A DNA stretch of 64,000 nt from NCBI GenBank assembly GCA_947457545.1, contig CANGXD010000004.1, positions 1 to 64,000 of the forward strand, read 5' to 3'. Positions within the stretch are counted from its first letter, which is position 1, and the number at the start of each line of letters is the position of its first letter. This DNA is from Gemmatimonadaceae bacterium. Its GTDB lineage: Bacteria; Gemmatimonadota; Gemmatimonadetes; Gemmatimonadales; Gemmatimonadaceae. A program made the translations under genes and the position numbers. This document shows, in pieces, positions 29,382 to 38,902 of this stretch. The notes below the pieces were generated by a model, which saw nothing but the letters and a program-made list of their open reading frames with translations, was not told the origin of the DNA and did no database searches.

Positions 29382-31025
29382 TCAGCGACGCGCCTTGAGG
29401 CGCCAGCGGTTGGCGTACGTGAAGAAGTTGAACTGATGGACGTCGGACTTGTCGATTTCGAACCGACGCTTGTACGCGTACACCGGCTCTTCATTCACGA
29501 GAAACACCGCGGGTACCAGACGTCCGATCAGCACGCCAGCCTGGCGCAGATACTCCAAGCGTGCCGCCGCATCGGTTTCCTGCTCGGCGCGATTGAAGAG
29601 CCCATCAACCTGCGGGTTGCTGAACTTCATGTAATTGGCGCCGCCGTCGCGAATGGATCGGCTGTGATACAACCAGGAGATATCGTGATTCGGGTCGAAC
29701 TCCTGCGTCACAAGTGCCACATCCCACGTATTCGCCGTCCCGTATTTGAGGCGGTCGTATTCGTCCGGCGGCACCTGCGTCACCACCACATTGAAGCCCA
29801 CGGCCGCGAGCTGCTCGCGCAGGTCGGCAAGCAGGTCGTCATCCCGCTGTTTGTTGATGGACGTCGTGCGACGGGCGAGTAACCGCAGGCGACTGCCCTT
29901 CCCACCGGCCTCGGCGATCATCTTCTTGGCGCGCTCGAGATCGAAAGGAATTCCCTCGAATCCCGCATCTGCATACACCGTGTTCGGGGAATACGGTGTA
30001 CTCATGACCTTACCGCGGTCGGAGAAACGCGTCTTCAGCATCTTGTTGCGGTCGATCGCCATTACGAGCGCTTCACGGACCTTGGGGTTATTCATCAGTG
30101 ACGACGTTCCCGGCTGCTGACGAATGGCCAACGCGTGAATCTTGTAGCTGGCCAGACGCTCCATCTCGACGACATTGGAGTTCGCTTCGACCGTACCGAA
30201 CTGGCTGGTCGGAAGATCGGGAATGAGACCGAGCCGTGATCCCTGATTGATCAGTTCCACCGCCACCGTGGGAGCGTCGGTGTACTCCTTGCTCACAATG
30301 GGAGTAAGCGCCCCCTTGAGCGGATCATGATGCGCGGTGTTGACCACCAGCCGCGGTTCGCCCGAGTCCTCACCATCCCACTTGTATGGGCCGGTGCCAA
30401 TGGGCTTGTCTACCAGGCTTGGCGTTAATGGCTGCATATCCGCAGCAAAGCGTCCTGCCGGGATGACCAGGAATGACAGGGCCCACTGCGCCTGTACACC
30501 CGGTGCAACTTCGACGCGCAACTGGTACGCGTTTTTGGGATCCTGATCGAGACGGAGAATCCAACGCTGCAACGCCGCACGATCTTCCTTATTCTTGCCG
30601 AACTTCTGAATGAAGTTGAACGTGAAAACCACGTCGGCAGCGGTGAACGCACTGCCGTCGTGCCAGCGTACGCCTTTTTTGAGATCGATAGTGAATGCTG
30701 TCCCGCCTCGAGTAGCCTGAGCAGGCTGTGGCGCCTTGGCGGCCAGCACATTCTCGAACTGTTCGGTGTCGAGGTTGAGGCGGTACAACGGCTCGTACAC
30801 GAGCGACAGCAAGCGATCGGTTGGGGCCGATGCCACAGCATTGGCGTGCGGGTTCAGCAGCGCGCGCCGGCCGCTTTCCGCATAGTACAGCTCCATGCTG
30901 CCTTGGGAATACGCCACGGACGGAAGCCCGCACAGCGTCAGGGCAATACAAGCCAGCGTAGCCGGACGTACGCGCAATGGGGTCATGCTCTTCATCCCGT
31001 CCTCGGTATTGCTTTTGCGAATCAA
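29382..31025 (-). CDS. ABC transporter substrate-binding protein, family 5 (OppA/DppA-like)
   Basis: Signal peptide; VRWHDGSAFTAADVVFTFNFIQKF, PIGTGPYKWDGEDSGEPRLVVNTAHHD, KVREALVMAIDRNKML. Start may be 30992. Confidence 0.9.
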   Translation of the reverse strand: MIRKSNTEDGMKSMTPLRVRPATLACIALTLCGLPSVAYSQGSMELYYAESGRRALLNPHANAVASAPTDRLLSLVYEPLYRLNLDTEQFENVLAAKAPQPAQATRGGTAFTIDLKKGVRWHDGSAFTAADVVFTFNFIQKFGKNKEDRAALQRWILRLDQDPKNAYQLRVEVAPGVQAQWALSFLVIPAGRFAADMQPLTPSLVDKPIGTGPYKWDGEDSGEPRLVVNTAHHDPLKGALTPIVSKEYTDAPTVAVELINQGSRLGLIPDLPTSQFGTVEANSNVVEMERLASYKIHALAIRQQPGTSSLMNNPKVREALVMAIDRNKMLKTRFSDRGKVMSTPYSPNTVYADAGFEGIPFDLERAKKMIAEAGGKGSRLRLLARRTTSINKQRDDDLLADLREQLAAVGFNVVVTQVPPDEYDRLKYGTANTWDVALVTQEFDPNHDISWLYHSRSIRDGGANYMKFSNPQVDGLFNRAEQETDAAARLEYLRQAGVLIGRLVPAVFLVNEEPVYAYKRRFEIDKSDVHQFNFFTYANRWRLKARR

Positions 31026-32380
31026 CGGATTTCCCCAGTGCCGTTCTTGGGCACAGAGACTGCCTGGAGCAGGCGGAACGTACGGGCGGCGCCGCCGACG
31101 GTCGCAACAGCCTGCAACTCGGTCACGGCTTCCATATATAGCGACTGGTTACGCTCCGCCCGACCCGCCCCGTAGTACGCATAGGCGGAGAGGACGGGAA
31201 TGAGTGGTGGCACGCGATTCGGCGAAGGGGTGACGCTCAAGGGGCGCACCGCGCGCATGGCATCGATGGCGCGCTGCCACTGGCGCTCACGAAGCAGCGC
31301 GCGCCCCAAGCTCGGTCCTGCACCGCTTGCGTCCCGGAGCCCGCGCAGCTGCTGCTTATTTTCTTCGTCGAAGCGACGAAGGGCGAATCCGCCATCGGCG
31401 AGTGCCAACGAGCGGCTGTCCGCCAAAAGATTCAGATTGGCGCCGCCGGTAATGCCGCGCCACGCTTGTTCGGCAGCGGTCCTATTGCCGGTCAGAGCGT
31501 TTGCTTCGCCAAAAAACACACCAACGGGTACTGCGGTCGTGGTGGCGCCATCGAGGGCTTCCAGCGCCTGACGAGGCCGCCCGGCGCGAAGCAGGGCGAT
31601 ACCCCGAAAGGCATCGAACCCGGAGCGCCCTTCGAGCATGCGCGCTGCCACGTAATTGTCCACGACGCCCATCACGTACAGGGAGACAGGGTCGTGATAT
31701 TCCACCGGAAAGACACCAGTCTTACCCTTCAGCGTATCGGCGTATTCCGGTGCGATGCGCCGGAGCGATTCGCGCTGCAGGCGAAGCATGGAGGGCACAT
31801 CACCCTCGACAAGTGCCTTGACCAGCGGGCAAATGGGATGTGCCCCCGGAGCGCACGCGCCGACCGAAGCGTCCTTGCCGGCACGCCAATCAGTGACGGC
31901 CTGTTGCCAGCTGTTACCACCACGCCCCGCCACGACGGCCGCCCAGGCCGCCGCATCGGCGCGCAACCGGGATGAGCCGGTCGCCACGCGTTCGTACAGC
32001 ACGCCAGCTTCGCGAGGCTGACCCATCTCGTGCTGGGCGCGAGCGAGGAAATACACGGCGCCAGGTCCGGAAGCCCCGCCTGCCCGCGCGATGGAATCGC
32101 GCTGTTTCGCAAGTTCGACGAGCAGCTCGCGATCGAGGACGTGCAGATCGAGGAAGAATTGCCCGCGACCTGTCAGGTGTTGCCAAAGCTGCCCCAGCTG
32201 GCGCTCCGACGCCTTTGCCAAGTCGCGCCCACCACCGAGTTGCGCCAGAACCGCATCGATCTGCGCGGTATGGTCGAACTGCGCCTGCGCGGAGAGTCGT
32301 CCCGGCACGGCGAGTGTGGCGACAATGGAGAGCCGGCGAACGATCCGCCACACCGCACGTGCAGGAAGCTGTATCCTCAT
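31022..32380 (-). CDS. Secreted TPR-like protein of unknown function
   Basis: Signal peptide (RRLSIVATLAVPGRLSAQAQ) then helical repeats (GAVYFLARAQHEMGQPREAGVLYERVATGSSRLRADAAAWA); stop overlaps oppA-like start. Confidence 0.7.
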   Translation of the reverse strand: MRIQLPARAVWRIVRRLSIVATLAVPGRLSAQAQFDHTAQIDAVLAQLGGGRDLAKASERQLGQLWQHLTGRGQFFLDLHVLDRELLVELAKQRDSIARAGGASGPGAVYFLARAQHEMGQPREAGVLYERVATGSSRLRADAAAWAAVVAGRGGNSWQQAVTDWRAGKDASVGACAPGAHPICPLVKALVEGDVPSMLRLQRESLRRIAPEYADTLKGKTGVFPVEYHDPVSLYVMGVVDNYVAARMLEGRSGFDAFRGIALLRAGRPRQALEALDGATTTAVPVGVFFGEANALTGNRTAAEQAWRGITGGANLNLLADSRSLALADGGFALRRFDEENKQQLRGLRDASGAGPSLGRALLRERQWQRAIDAMRAVRPLSVTPSPNRVPPLIPVLSAYAYYGAGRAERNQSLYMEAVTELQAVATVGGAARTFRLLQAVSVPKNGTGEIR

Positions 32381-32385
32381 GCCGA

Positions 32386-34140
32386 TTAACGACCGAACGA
32401 GTGACGAACCCCAACGGCCAGCGCCGGCGATGCCGAGCCTTGCACCCCACGCACGGGAACCACACCAGCGCTCACGCGTGTCGCGACGGCGCGATCATGC
32501 TTGTGACCGTCGACCAGACCGATGGCGTACACCACCAGACCGCCGCCGAGACCGGCGGCAAACTTCCCCATCTGTTCAGAGTCGGGCTTCAACTCCGCAA
32601 AGTTGATCCCCGTCGCCATCACATACCCCGCCGCCGCACCGAGGCCCAGTATCGCGAGCGCCGGAACGGGCCGCTTCTGGCGCATCTGCATCACGCCCGG
32701 GATAAGGTCCGCAATCTTTCCACCGGCGGAACGCCCCCCGACCACCGGCGTCACGGGTCGTGTGCCTGTGGTGACCGGGGACGCATTCTTTCCGGAAGCG
32801 GCGGTCGACGTGCCGACCTGACCCGACCCCGGATACGCGTTGTCAACCGCGACCGTGGCTGTGGCGAACGCGGCTGGCACGTCACGCGTGCGCACCTGCT
32901 CGCCGCCACTCTGCGTGAAGGCATACGCGAGGCGAATGCGCCCGCCGCTCTCTTGCGCGACGATCGCCTTGTGATTGCGGGTTTCCCATCCGGTCGAAAT
33001 CTCGATGTTGGATTCGTCCTCAGGACGGTTGGCCAACCAACGATCAAGGGACCCGAACATCACCGGATTGCCACGCGCCGCGTCACGCTTCGCGTAAAAC
33101 ACCCCCGGCAACGGGCGACGAGCCCCGCCGGCAACTTCCCCTTCTACCCGCCCCCAAGACGGTCCACGCGTGTCGTTCACGACCACCGCTTCCGCCAGAC
33201 GACGCGAACGGCGGCCCTGCTTCACTTCTCCACCCAGCAACCGGCGGGTGTTGGCATCGATGAGCAATTCCGCAATCCCGATGTCCAGATCCTTCGTGGC
33301 GTCCATGCCACCGCGGTCCATGTAGAACGCCACGTACTTCTCATCGGGCGACCACGACGGACGAAACGCGTTCTCGAGCGGCAGGTTGGTAATGATCGTC
33401 GGTGCGCCAGTCGGAGCGCCCGTGGCGGAATCGATCGGCAACAGCTCGACGACGTACCGGCGCGTCCCGCGCACATCGCGCTCGGTCTGATACGCGATGT
33501 ACCGCCCGCTCGGCGACCACGCCGGAAACAGCACCCGTGTGCCGGTCACGGCACGGGAGATCTGTACCGTCGCCGCCGGGTTGCGCAGAAGCTGGTCCAC
33601 GCCGGCGGCGATATGCAGCACGCCGCTGTCGGAGACGAATGCCAGGTGTCGGCCGTTCGGAGACCAACGCGGAGACGATGAAGCCATATCGCCCGGCAAC
33701 GGCAACGCGGGCTTCCCGCTCACGCTTCCGTCGGCATTGAGATAGTTCAGCCGGACCCGCACCCCCTGCGGCTCGCCCGAGGCATACGCAAACCAATTGA
33801 CCGAACCAGCAAGCACCGGGCGCCAATCAAGGTCACCACTGTACTGCTTGAGCGTCGCGGACGTCCCCAGCCCTGGCAGCGCAAAGCCGCTGTTTGCCGT
33901 TGGCTGCGGCCCCTGACGAAGTCCGTACGGCGCGCCGTCGGGCACCCGGGCAAACTGCAGCTCCTGTGACTCCTCCCCACGACGGAACTCGTACGACAGA
34001 ATATCCGGGTTGCCGGGGCTGACCCGCACGTTGTACACCAGCCCCGAAGCGCCCGACTGGGCCTCAACGAAGCGATTCGGCATGGCGATTCCGCCGGCGA
34101 TGACTGCCGCGGAAAGCAAAGCGGTATGGATGCGTGCCAT
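32386..34140 (-). CDS. Secreted TolB/PD40-type beta-propeller protein
   Basis: Repeats SPRWSPNGRHLAFVSDSG, FPAWSPSGRYIAYQTERDVRG, RPSWSPDEKYVAFYMDRGG after a signal peptide. Confidence 0.85.
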   Translation of the reverse strand: MARIHTALLSAAVIAGGIAMPNRFVEAQSGASGLVYNVRVSPGNPDILSYEFRRGEESQELQFARVPDGAPYGLRQGPQPTANSGFALPGLGTSATLKQYSGDLDWRPVLAGSVNWFAYASGEPQGVRVRLNYLNADGSVSGKPALPLPGDMASSSPRWSPNGRHLAFVSDSGVLHIAAGVDQLLRNPAATVQISRAVTGTRVLFPAWSPSGRYIAYQTERDVRGTRRYVVELLPIDSATGAPTGAPTIITNLPLENAFRPSWSPDEKYVAFYMDRGGMDATKDLDIGIAELLIDANTRRLLGGEVKQGRRSRRLAEAVVVNDTRGPSWGRVEGEVAGGARRPLPGVFYAKRDAARGNPVMFGSLDRWLANRPEDESNIEISTGWETRNHKAIVAQESGGRIRLAYAFTQSGGEQVRTRDVPAAFATATVAVDNAYPGSGQVGTSTAASGKNASPVTTGTRPVTPVVGGRSAGGKIADLIPGVMQMRQKRPVPALAILGLGAAAGYVMATGINFAELKPDSEQMGKFAAGLGGGLVVYAIGLVDGHKHDRAVATRVSAGVVPVRGVQGSASPALAVGVRHSFGR

Positions 34141-34171
34141 TGAAGTAGGGGAGAGAAGAGGTCGGAAAATG

Positions 34172-35317
34172 CTACCGGTCCGGCAGGCGCTTACGCATGG
34201 CTTCGGCGTCGCTCACAGCTTCGTTGAGCAGTTTGTTGACTTCGGGAGACATCGCGCCCTGTTCACGTGCGGTCTCGGCAGTCTTGAAAAAGCGCTCGAA
34301 GTCGTCATCGAGGGCCGTGACCAACGATTGGGGCGGCGTACCAGTCCGGTTGTCGAAGTCTTGAAATCCGCAATAGGCACGGCCGTAGTACGCCAGCGCG
34401 CGCATGGCCGGACGGTTCTCGCTCGCCACGCGGTTACGAATTTGCCCATCGAGCTCGCCAAACGTCCGGCGCCCTTCGGTGAACGACAGATTACTGCACT
34501 GCGCCAGCCCCAGCTCGTACACCGCGCGCCAGTTCACGCCGCCCGGGTTGTCATCGCGCAGCGATTTCAGCGCCTCCACGGCACCCGCGGGATCGTTGAT
34601 CCGCTGAGAGCAGCGCGCCAGTCGCATACGCGACTCTGTCCACCGCTCGTACATCCGGCTGACCCGCTCACGTGGCCGATCGAGCGTGCGATAAAGGGGG
34701 ACGGCCTGCTCACAGGTACCCGCCTGAAATGCGGCATCGGCCTTATCGGCAATGCCACTCCAGTCATTCGCGTTCATCAACTGGACAGAGACGGTCCGCG
34801 GTGCCGCAACCAATTGCAGCCCGCCCGAACCGGACGAATCCGGCAAAAACCCCTCTTTGCTGATCGACCACGTGTAGGTACCCGGCGGGACCTTGGCCAC
34901 GAATGGGGTTGGCCCGGTAAACGTGGACTTTCCCTGACGCAGTACCACCGTCGCACCGGCGGGAGCGGTTTCGAAACGCACTTCAGCGCTTCCCGTGGGA
35001 CCGGCGGCCCCGCCAGACGAAACAGGCGGCCTATAGACCGGGGGCACTGAGGTACCGCCCGACGGATCGGTGACGACGACTTTGCTGATGGGCGCCGAGT
35101 CTGACTTCACTGGTTTGCCAGAGACAGACGGCGAATCGTTGGGCGTTTCGGGCAGAATCTGCGGCGCCTCGCCAAACACGCTGTCGTCCGAAGGCCCGTC
35201 CGGGGTGCCCGCTTTGTCACCACCACAGGCCGTGAGCCCGCCAAGCACCGCCGATAACACCAAGACGGCAGCGGGTCGCCGTCCCGCTGCCTTCCACATG
35301 CTCGCCATAGAACTCAT
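34172..35317 (-). CDS. PEGA-domain lipoprotein with C-terminal helical (TPR-like) region
   Basis: Lipobox LSAVLGGLTACGG; PEGA-like AEVRFETAPAGATVVLRQGKSTFTGPTPFVAKVPPGTYTWSISKEGFLPD. Confidence 0.75.
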   Translation of the reverse strand: MSSMASMWKAAGRRPAAVLVLSAVLGGLTACGGDKAGTPDGPSDDSVFGEAPQILPETPNDSPSVSGKPVKSDSAPISKVVVTDPSGGTSVPPVYRPPVSSGGAAGPTGSAEVRFETAPAGATVVLRQGKSTFTGPTPFVAKVPPGTYTWSISKEGFLPDSSGSGGLQLVAAPRTVSVQLMNANDWSGIADKADAAFQAGTCEQAVPLYRTLDRPRERVSRMYERWTESRMRLARCSQRINDPAGAVEALKSLRDDNPGGVNWRAVYELGLAQCSNLSFTEGRRTFGELDGQIRNRVASENRPAMRALAYYGRAYCGFQDFDNRTGTPPQSLVTALDDDFERFFKTAETAREQGAMSPEVNKLLNEAVSDAEAMRKRLPDR

Positions 35318-35829
35318 ACCCCTCCCCGCGGTGGGGCACCCTGCACGCTCTTCGGCTTGCGCACCATCGTATCGAGCGCAATTGGAGGCGGCCACGCAGT
35401 TGTTCCACCTAGATGCAATGGAACGCTCACCGTCTTGCCAACCACAATAGGCACCGCCGTGGCCGTGCCTCCCTTTTGGCCGTCAAATTCCACCGACACC
35501 CGATACTTCCCGGGAACCAGCCCCGCCGAAAACGTGTAGTTCCCGCTGCTGTCACTCTGCGTAGTGAGACTGAGATCGGAAATGCGGACGAAAGCACCAC
35601 CCACCGGCACCGTGTCTTTGCCAACGGTGCGCGTAATCCGACCCACCACGGTCATGGGCGCCTCGACCGAAGGCGCGGTGGCTACCGGCGGTGCAGGCGG
35701 CCGGCCGCGGCCGCACGCGGTTACAGTCAACGCCGTGGCGACGACGACCACCGCGAGCTGGCCTACGCGGCGACCAGTGGACGCACGCCCTTGCACTCTA
35801 TGGCCCCGGAGATAGCTGCGCTCGGACAT
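35314..35829 (-). CDS. Lipoprotein with carboxypeptidase-regulatory-like (CarboxypepD_reg) domain
   Basis: Lipobox VVVATALTVTACG; VGRITRTVGKDTVPVGGAFVRISDLSLTTQSDSSGNYTFSAGLVPGKYRVSVEFDGQKGG. Start inferred at MSERSYLRGH. Confidence 0.75.
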   Translation of the reverse strand: MSERSYLRGHRVQGRASTGRRVGQLAVVVVATALTVTACGRGRPPAPPVATAPSVEAPMTVVGRITRTVGKDTVPVGGAFVRISDLSLTTQSDSSGNYTFSAGLVPGKYRVSVEFDGQKGGTATAVPIVVGKTVSVPLHLGGTTAWPPPIALDTMVRKPKSVQGAPPRGGV

Positions 35830-35942
35830 TGCCGTTGGGGAATTAGTACTGATAGTGATAGGAGGAAGATCTCCAATACGCGTAGCCAATGTACTTGGGC
35901 TCGGTCTATCCGCAAGGAGAACGTCGTGGAGGCGGGCGGTGT

Positions 35943-38681
35943 TCATCGTGAACGAAGCGTCACGGCGGTCAATTCGTCAAAGACGGCGCCGCCGCGGCCG
36001 TAGAGCAGAACACGAACCTTCGGTGGCTGATCAATCGCAATCGGTGCCGCGACCGGCACACCATCCACATACAGGCGAAGAGCCGGACCGGCCCACACGG
36101 CGTCGAGTGAAAGCGGTCCAACCCAACGCGACGGGAGCGCGGGTACAACAAACAGCTCCTCACGCTTCCCATCACGTTGACGCAATAGCCGCAACCCAGT
36201 CGATTTCGGCTCGTTGAGAAGCTCGAGGAAATACGTGGCGCGATCCGATGTCTGAATGACGATCGCCGCAGACCGCGTCGACGCCAGCGGTTCACGCAGC
36301 ACCGCGTGCACCGCCATACCTCCGGCTTCGAGCGGGACCCAGCTCGGCGAACGATATGCGGAGTCCTGGACAGTGCGCCGCCCGTCCGGCTCGGCATCGA
36401 ATCCATCGATAAATGACGGTCCTTCTAAGGTATAGCCCAAGCTGTCGAGAGCTCCGGCAATGGCGACCGGGAAACGGGACAGCACGGTCGCGCTCATCCC
36501 CGGATCGGCATCGACCCGATCCCCGTCGGCGCGCCCCTTCAAGAACAGCGCAGTGGCAAGGCCAACTATTGCAATGGCACCTGCCCCCATGGCCCACGAT
36601 CGGGAGCGTCGCGGTGTCGGAACCTCCTCCAACCCTTCCGCGTCCCAACGCTCGTCCGATGAGATGGCCGCCGGTTTGGCGCTTCGCGTCTCTGACACAT
36701 TGCCGCTGATCGCCTCAGCGGCGTACGGCTCGAAGGCAGGAGCGGCGTTGGGCCCCTCACCGCCGTTTATCCCCATATCGCTCGCTGCCACGGAACTTCC
36801 GGCACGCACCACGAGTGCCACCCTCGCTTCGGCAGACCCGGAGCGCGCCACGAATTGCACATGACCTGGCGCATGAGCAGACACCACACCGAAGGCGTCG
36901 ATATCGGCGACCTGCTCGTCGCTGCTGCTCCACTGAGGCGCATAGCCCGCCAGCGGTTCACCCTGACTGTCCAGCACTTGCGCCGACAACACGAACGATT
37001 CGTTGACTTCCACCTGCATGGGCGGGGGCGAGACCACTATTGACGCCGCCGCTGCCGCAAGCACCACGAACGCACGCTCATCGTTCGCCTCACCGGACCG
37101 CGCGACAATCCGAGCCGCGCCCGGCGTCAGCGCCCGCAGCACCCCCTCGCGCGTCACCGACAACACGGAAGGCGTCGACGACTCCCACGTGACAGGCAAC
37201 GACATGGGCGCGCCGCGGCGATCCCTGACGTCCGCCGTGCATCGCTGCGTCTGCCCAACCTCAAGCTGTGTCGCCGGCGCGGTCAGCGTCACCGACGCTA
37301 CGCGGGCGTCAATCACCTCGACCTCGGCGGTCGCCTGCCCATGCTCCGATTCGGCCGTCACCGTGACGCGACCGGGCGTCACACCGACCAATGCCCCCGT
37401 AGCCTCGTCATATCGTGCCACGGCGGAATCACTCACACGCAGCGTGCCCGTCACGCGAAGCGACTCGGATTCTCCCGGCGCCACGAGGTAGAGATCCCAC
37501 GCCGCCGGCTCGCCGACTTCCACCTGCTCGGGCATGCTCAGGGTAAGGCGACCGCCGCTGACGGGACGCGCCGGCGACGCCGTCGCCGCGCCGAGTGCGA
37601 GACGCTTCAGTTCCCCGCGAATGGGATCGTCACGCGTCAGTGGCGTCGCTCCCAACCCTTCCAGGGCGTCACTGAAGGTGGCAAAGCGCTCACCGGATCG
37701 CTTCGCCAGCATGCGCAACACCGCCCACTCGAGCTCCACCGGACAATCGGGACGCAAGGTCCGAATCGAAGGCGGCTCCCTGTCGGTATGCCCCTGCATC
37801 ACCATGAACGCCGAGCCGTCGAACGGCACGCGCCCCGTCAGCATCTCGTAGAGCATCACCCCCATCGAGTACTGGTCGGACGCCCAGGTGACCGGCAATT
37901 GATTGCACTGCTCAGGACTCATGTACGCCGGTGTTCCCAGCAGGCCGCCCGTCAACGTGCTCGAGGTGCCCTTGGTGATGTCCTTTGCAATACCGAAGTC
38001 GGTGACGATGGCATTGCCATCCTCATCGAACAGTACATTGGCCGGCTTGATATCCCGGTGAATCACCCCGCGCTTGTGGGCGTACTGCAGGGCGTTCCCC
38101 ACCTGAAAGGCCACGGCGCGTACGGTCGTCAACGGGAGGGGCCCTCGCTCCGCGATGATCGCCGCCAGCGACCGCCCCTCGATGTACTGCATTACAAAGA
38201 GGTGCAGATCGTCGACTTGCCGTACGGAGTACACCGTCACGATGTGCGGATGCGTCAGGTTGGCGATGGTTTGCGCCTCCCGACGGAAAAGCTCCACATC
38301 CCGTTCACCGTTCACCACGCCGGGCGCCAGCACCTTGATGGCCACCTGGCGGTTCAATGCCAGCTCGTCGGCCTGGAACACCGCCGCTTGTCCGCCGCGT
38401 CCAAGCTCCCGGGTGATCCGGTAATCGCCGGAAAGACTCGATCGCAGCACCCGCACCACAGAATCCCACACCGACGTGAACCCACTCGGCGTTGCGCTGA
38501 CTGGGCCCGTCGGCTCCTGCGGCGTTCCGCACTCGGGGCAGAAGCGATCGCCAGACACCAGCATGGTGCTGCATTGAATGCAGCTGCGCTCGACCCGCGT
38601 GCCGCAGGTGGCGCAAAAGCGGTCGGCCGCCACCAGTTGATCGCCACATTGACGGCAGATACGTACAGCAGCTGTGCTCAA
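35943..38681 (-). CDS. Zinc-ribbon Ser/Thr protein kinase with three Ig-like (Big_2-type) domains, TM, and C-terminal LamG-like domain
   Basis: CRQCGDQLVAADRFCATCG...CIQCSTMLVSGDRFCPECG; ELGRGGQAAVFQADELALNRQVAIKVL; VIHRDIKPANVLF; VTDFGIAKD; three Big_2-like repeats ending TPGRVTVTAES / TPGAARIVARSG / APGHVQFVARSG; TM WAMGAGAIAIVGLATALFLKG. Confidence 0.9.
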   Translation of the reverse strand: MSTAAVRICRQCGDQLVAADRFCATCGTRVERSCIQCSTMLVSGDRFCPECGTPQEPTGPVSATPSGFTSVWDSVVRVLRSSLSGDYRITRELGRGGQAAVFQADELALNRQVAIKVLAPGVVNGERDVELFRREAQTIANLTHPHIVTVYSVRQVDDLHLFVMQYIEGRSLAAIIAERGPLPLTTVRAVAFQVGNALQYAHKRGVIHRDIKPANVLFDEDGNAIVTDFGIAKDITKGTSSTLTGGLLGTPAYMSPEQCNQLPVTWASDQYSMGVMLYEMLTGRVPFDGSAFMVMQGHTDREPPSIRTLRPDCPVELEWAVLRMLAKRSGERFATFSDALEGLGATPLTRDDPIRGELKRLALGAATASPARPVSGGRLTLSMPEQVEVGEPAAWDLYLVAPGESESLRVTGTLRVSDSAVARYDEATGALVGVTPGRVTVTAESEHGQATAEVEVIDARVASVTLTAPATQLEVGQTQRCTADVRDRRGAPMSLPVTWESSTPSVLSVTREGVLRALTPGAARIVARSGEANDERAFVVLAAAAASIVVSPPPMQVEVNESFVLSAQVLDSQGEPLAGYAPQWSSSDEQVADIDAFGVVSAHAPGHVQFVARSGSAEARVALVVRAGSSVAASDMGINGGEGPNAAPAFEPYAAEAISGNVSETRSAKPAAISSDERWDAEGLEEVPTPRRSRSWAMGAGAIAIVGLATALFLKGRADGDRVDADPGMSATVLSRFPVAIAGALDSLGYTLEGPSFIDGFDAEPDGRRTVQDSAYRSPSWVPLEAGGMAVHAVLREPLASTRSAAIVIQTSDRATYFLELLNEPKSTGLRLLRQRDGKREELFVVPALPSRWVGPLSLDAVWAGPALRLYVDGVPVAAPIAIDQPPKVRVLLYGRGGAVFDELTAVTLRSR

Positions 38682-38902
38682 GACAGGGGGCTCCGAATGG
38701 CAAAAAGGCAGGGCAACGGCAGGCGCCGATCAATGCGCAGCAAATATATGTGGAGGGTAGCAGGTCAGACAGGCTGGACCGCGGACACTTTCGGGATACC
38801 GTAACTTCCAGTATTCTCACTGGTTGTGGATCGAGCCCATGTTTGGCAGAGGCGCGCCCGGGCGCAGTGGTGTCCCGGATCATTTTCAGTACGGCGGTTG
38901 CG

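Noticed and set aside
28414-29436. 340-aa + strand ORF
   Set aside because: Antisense to OppB/OppC-like permeases; Arg/Gln/His-rich with no family signature.
31972-33681. 569-aa + strand ORF
   Set aside because: Antisense to the TPR and PD40 genes, which have signal peptides and conserved repeats.
37341-38804. 487-aa + strand ORF
   Set aside because: Antisense to a clear Ser/Thr kinase; Arg/His-rich nonsense translation.
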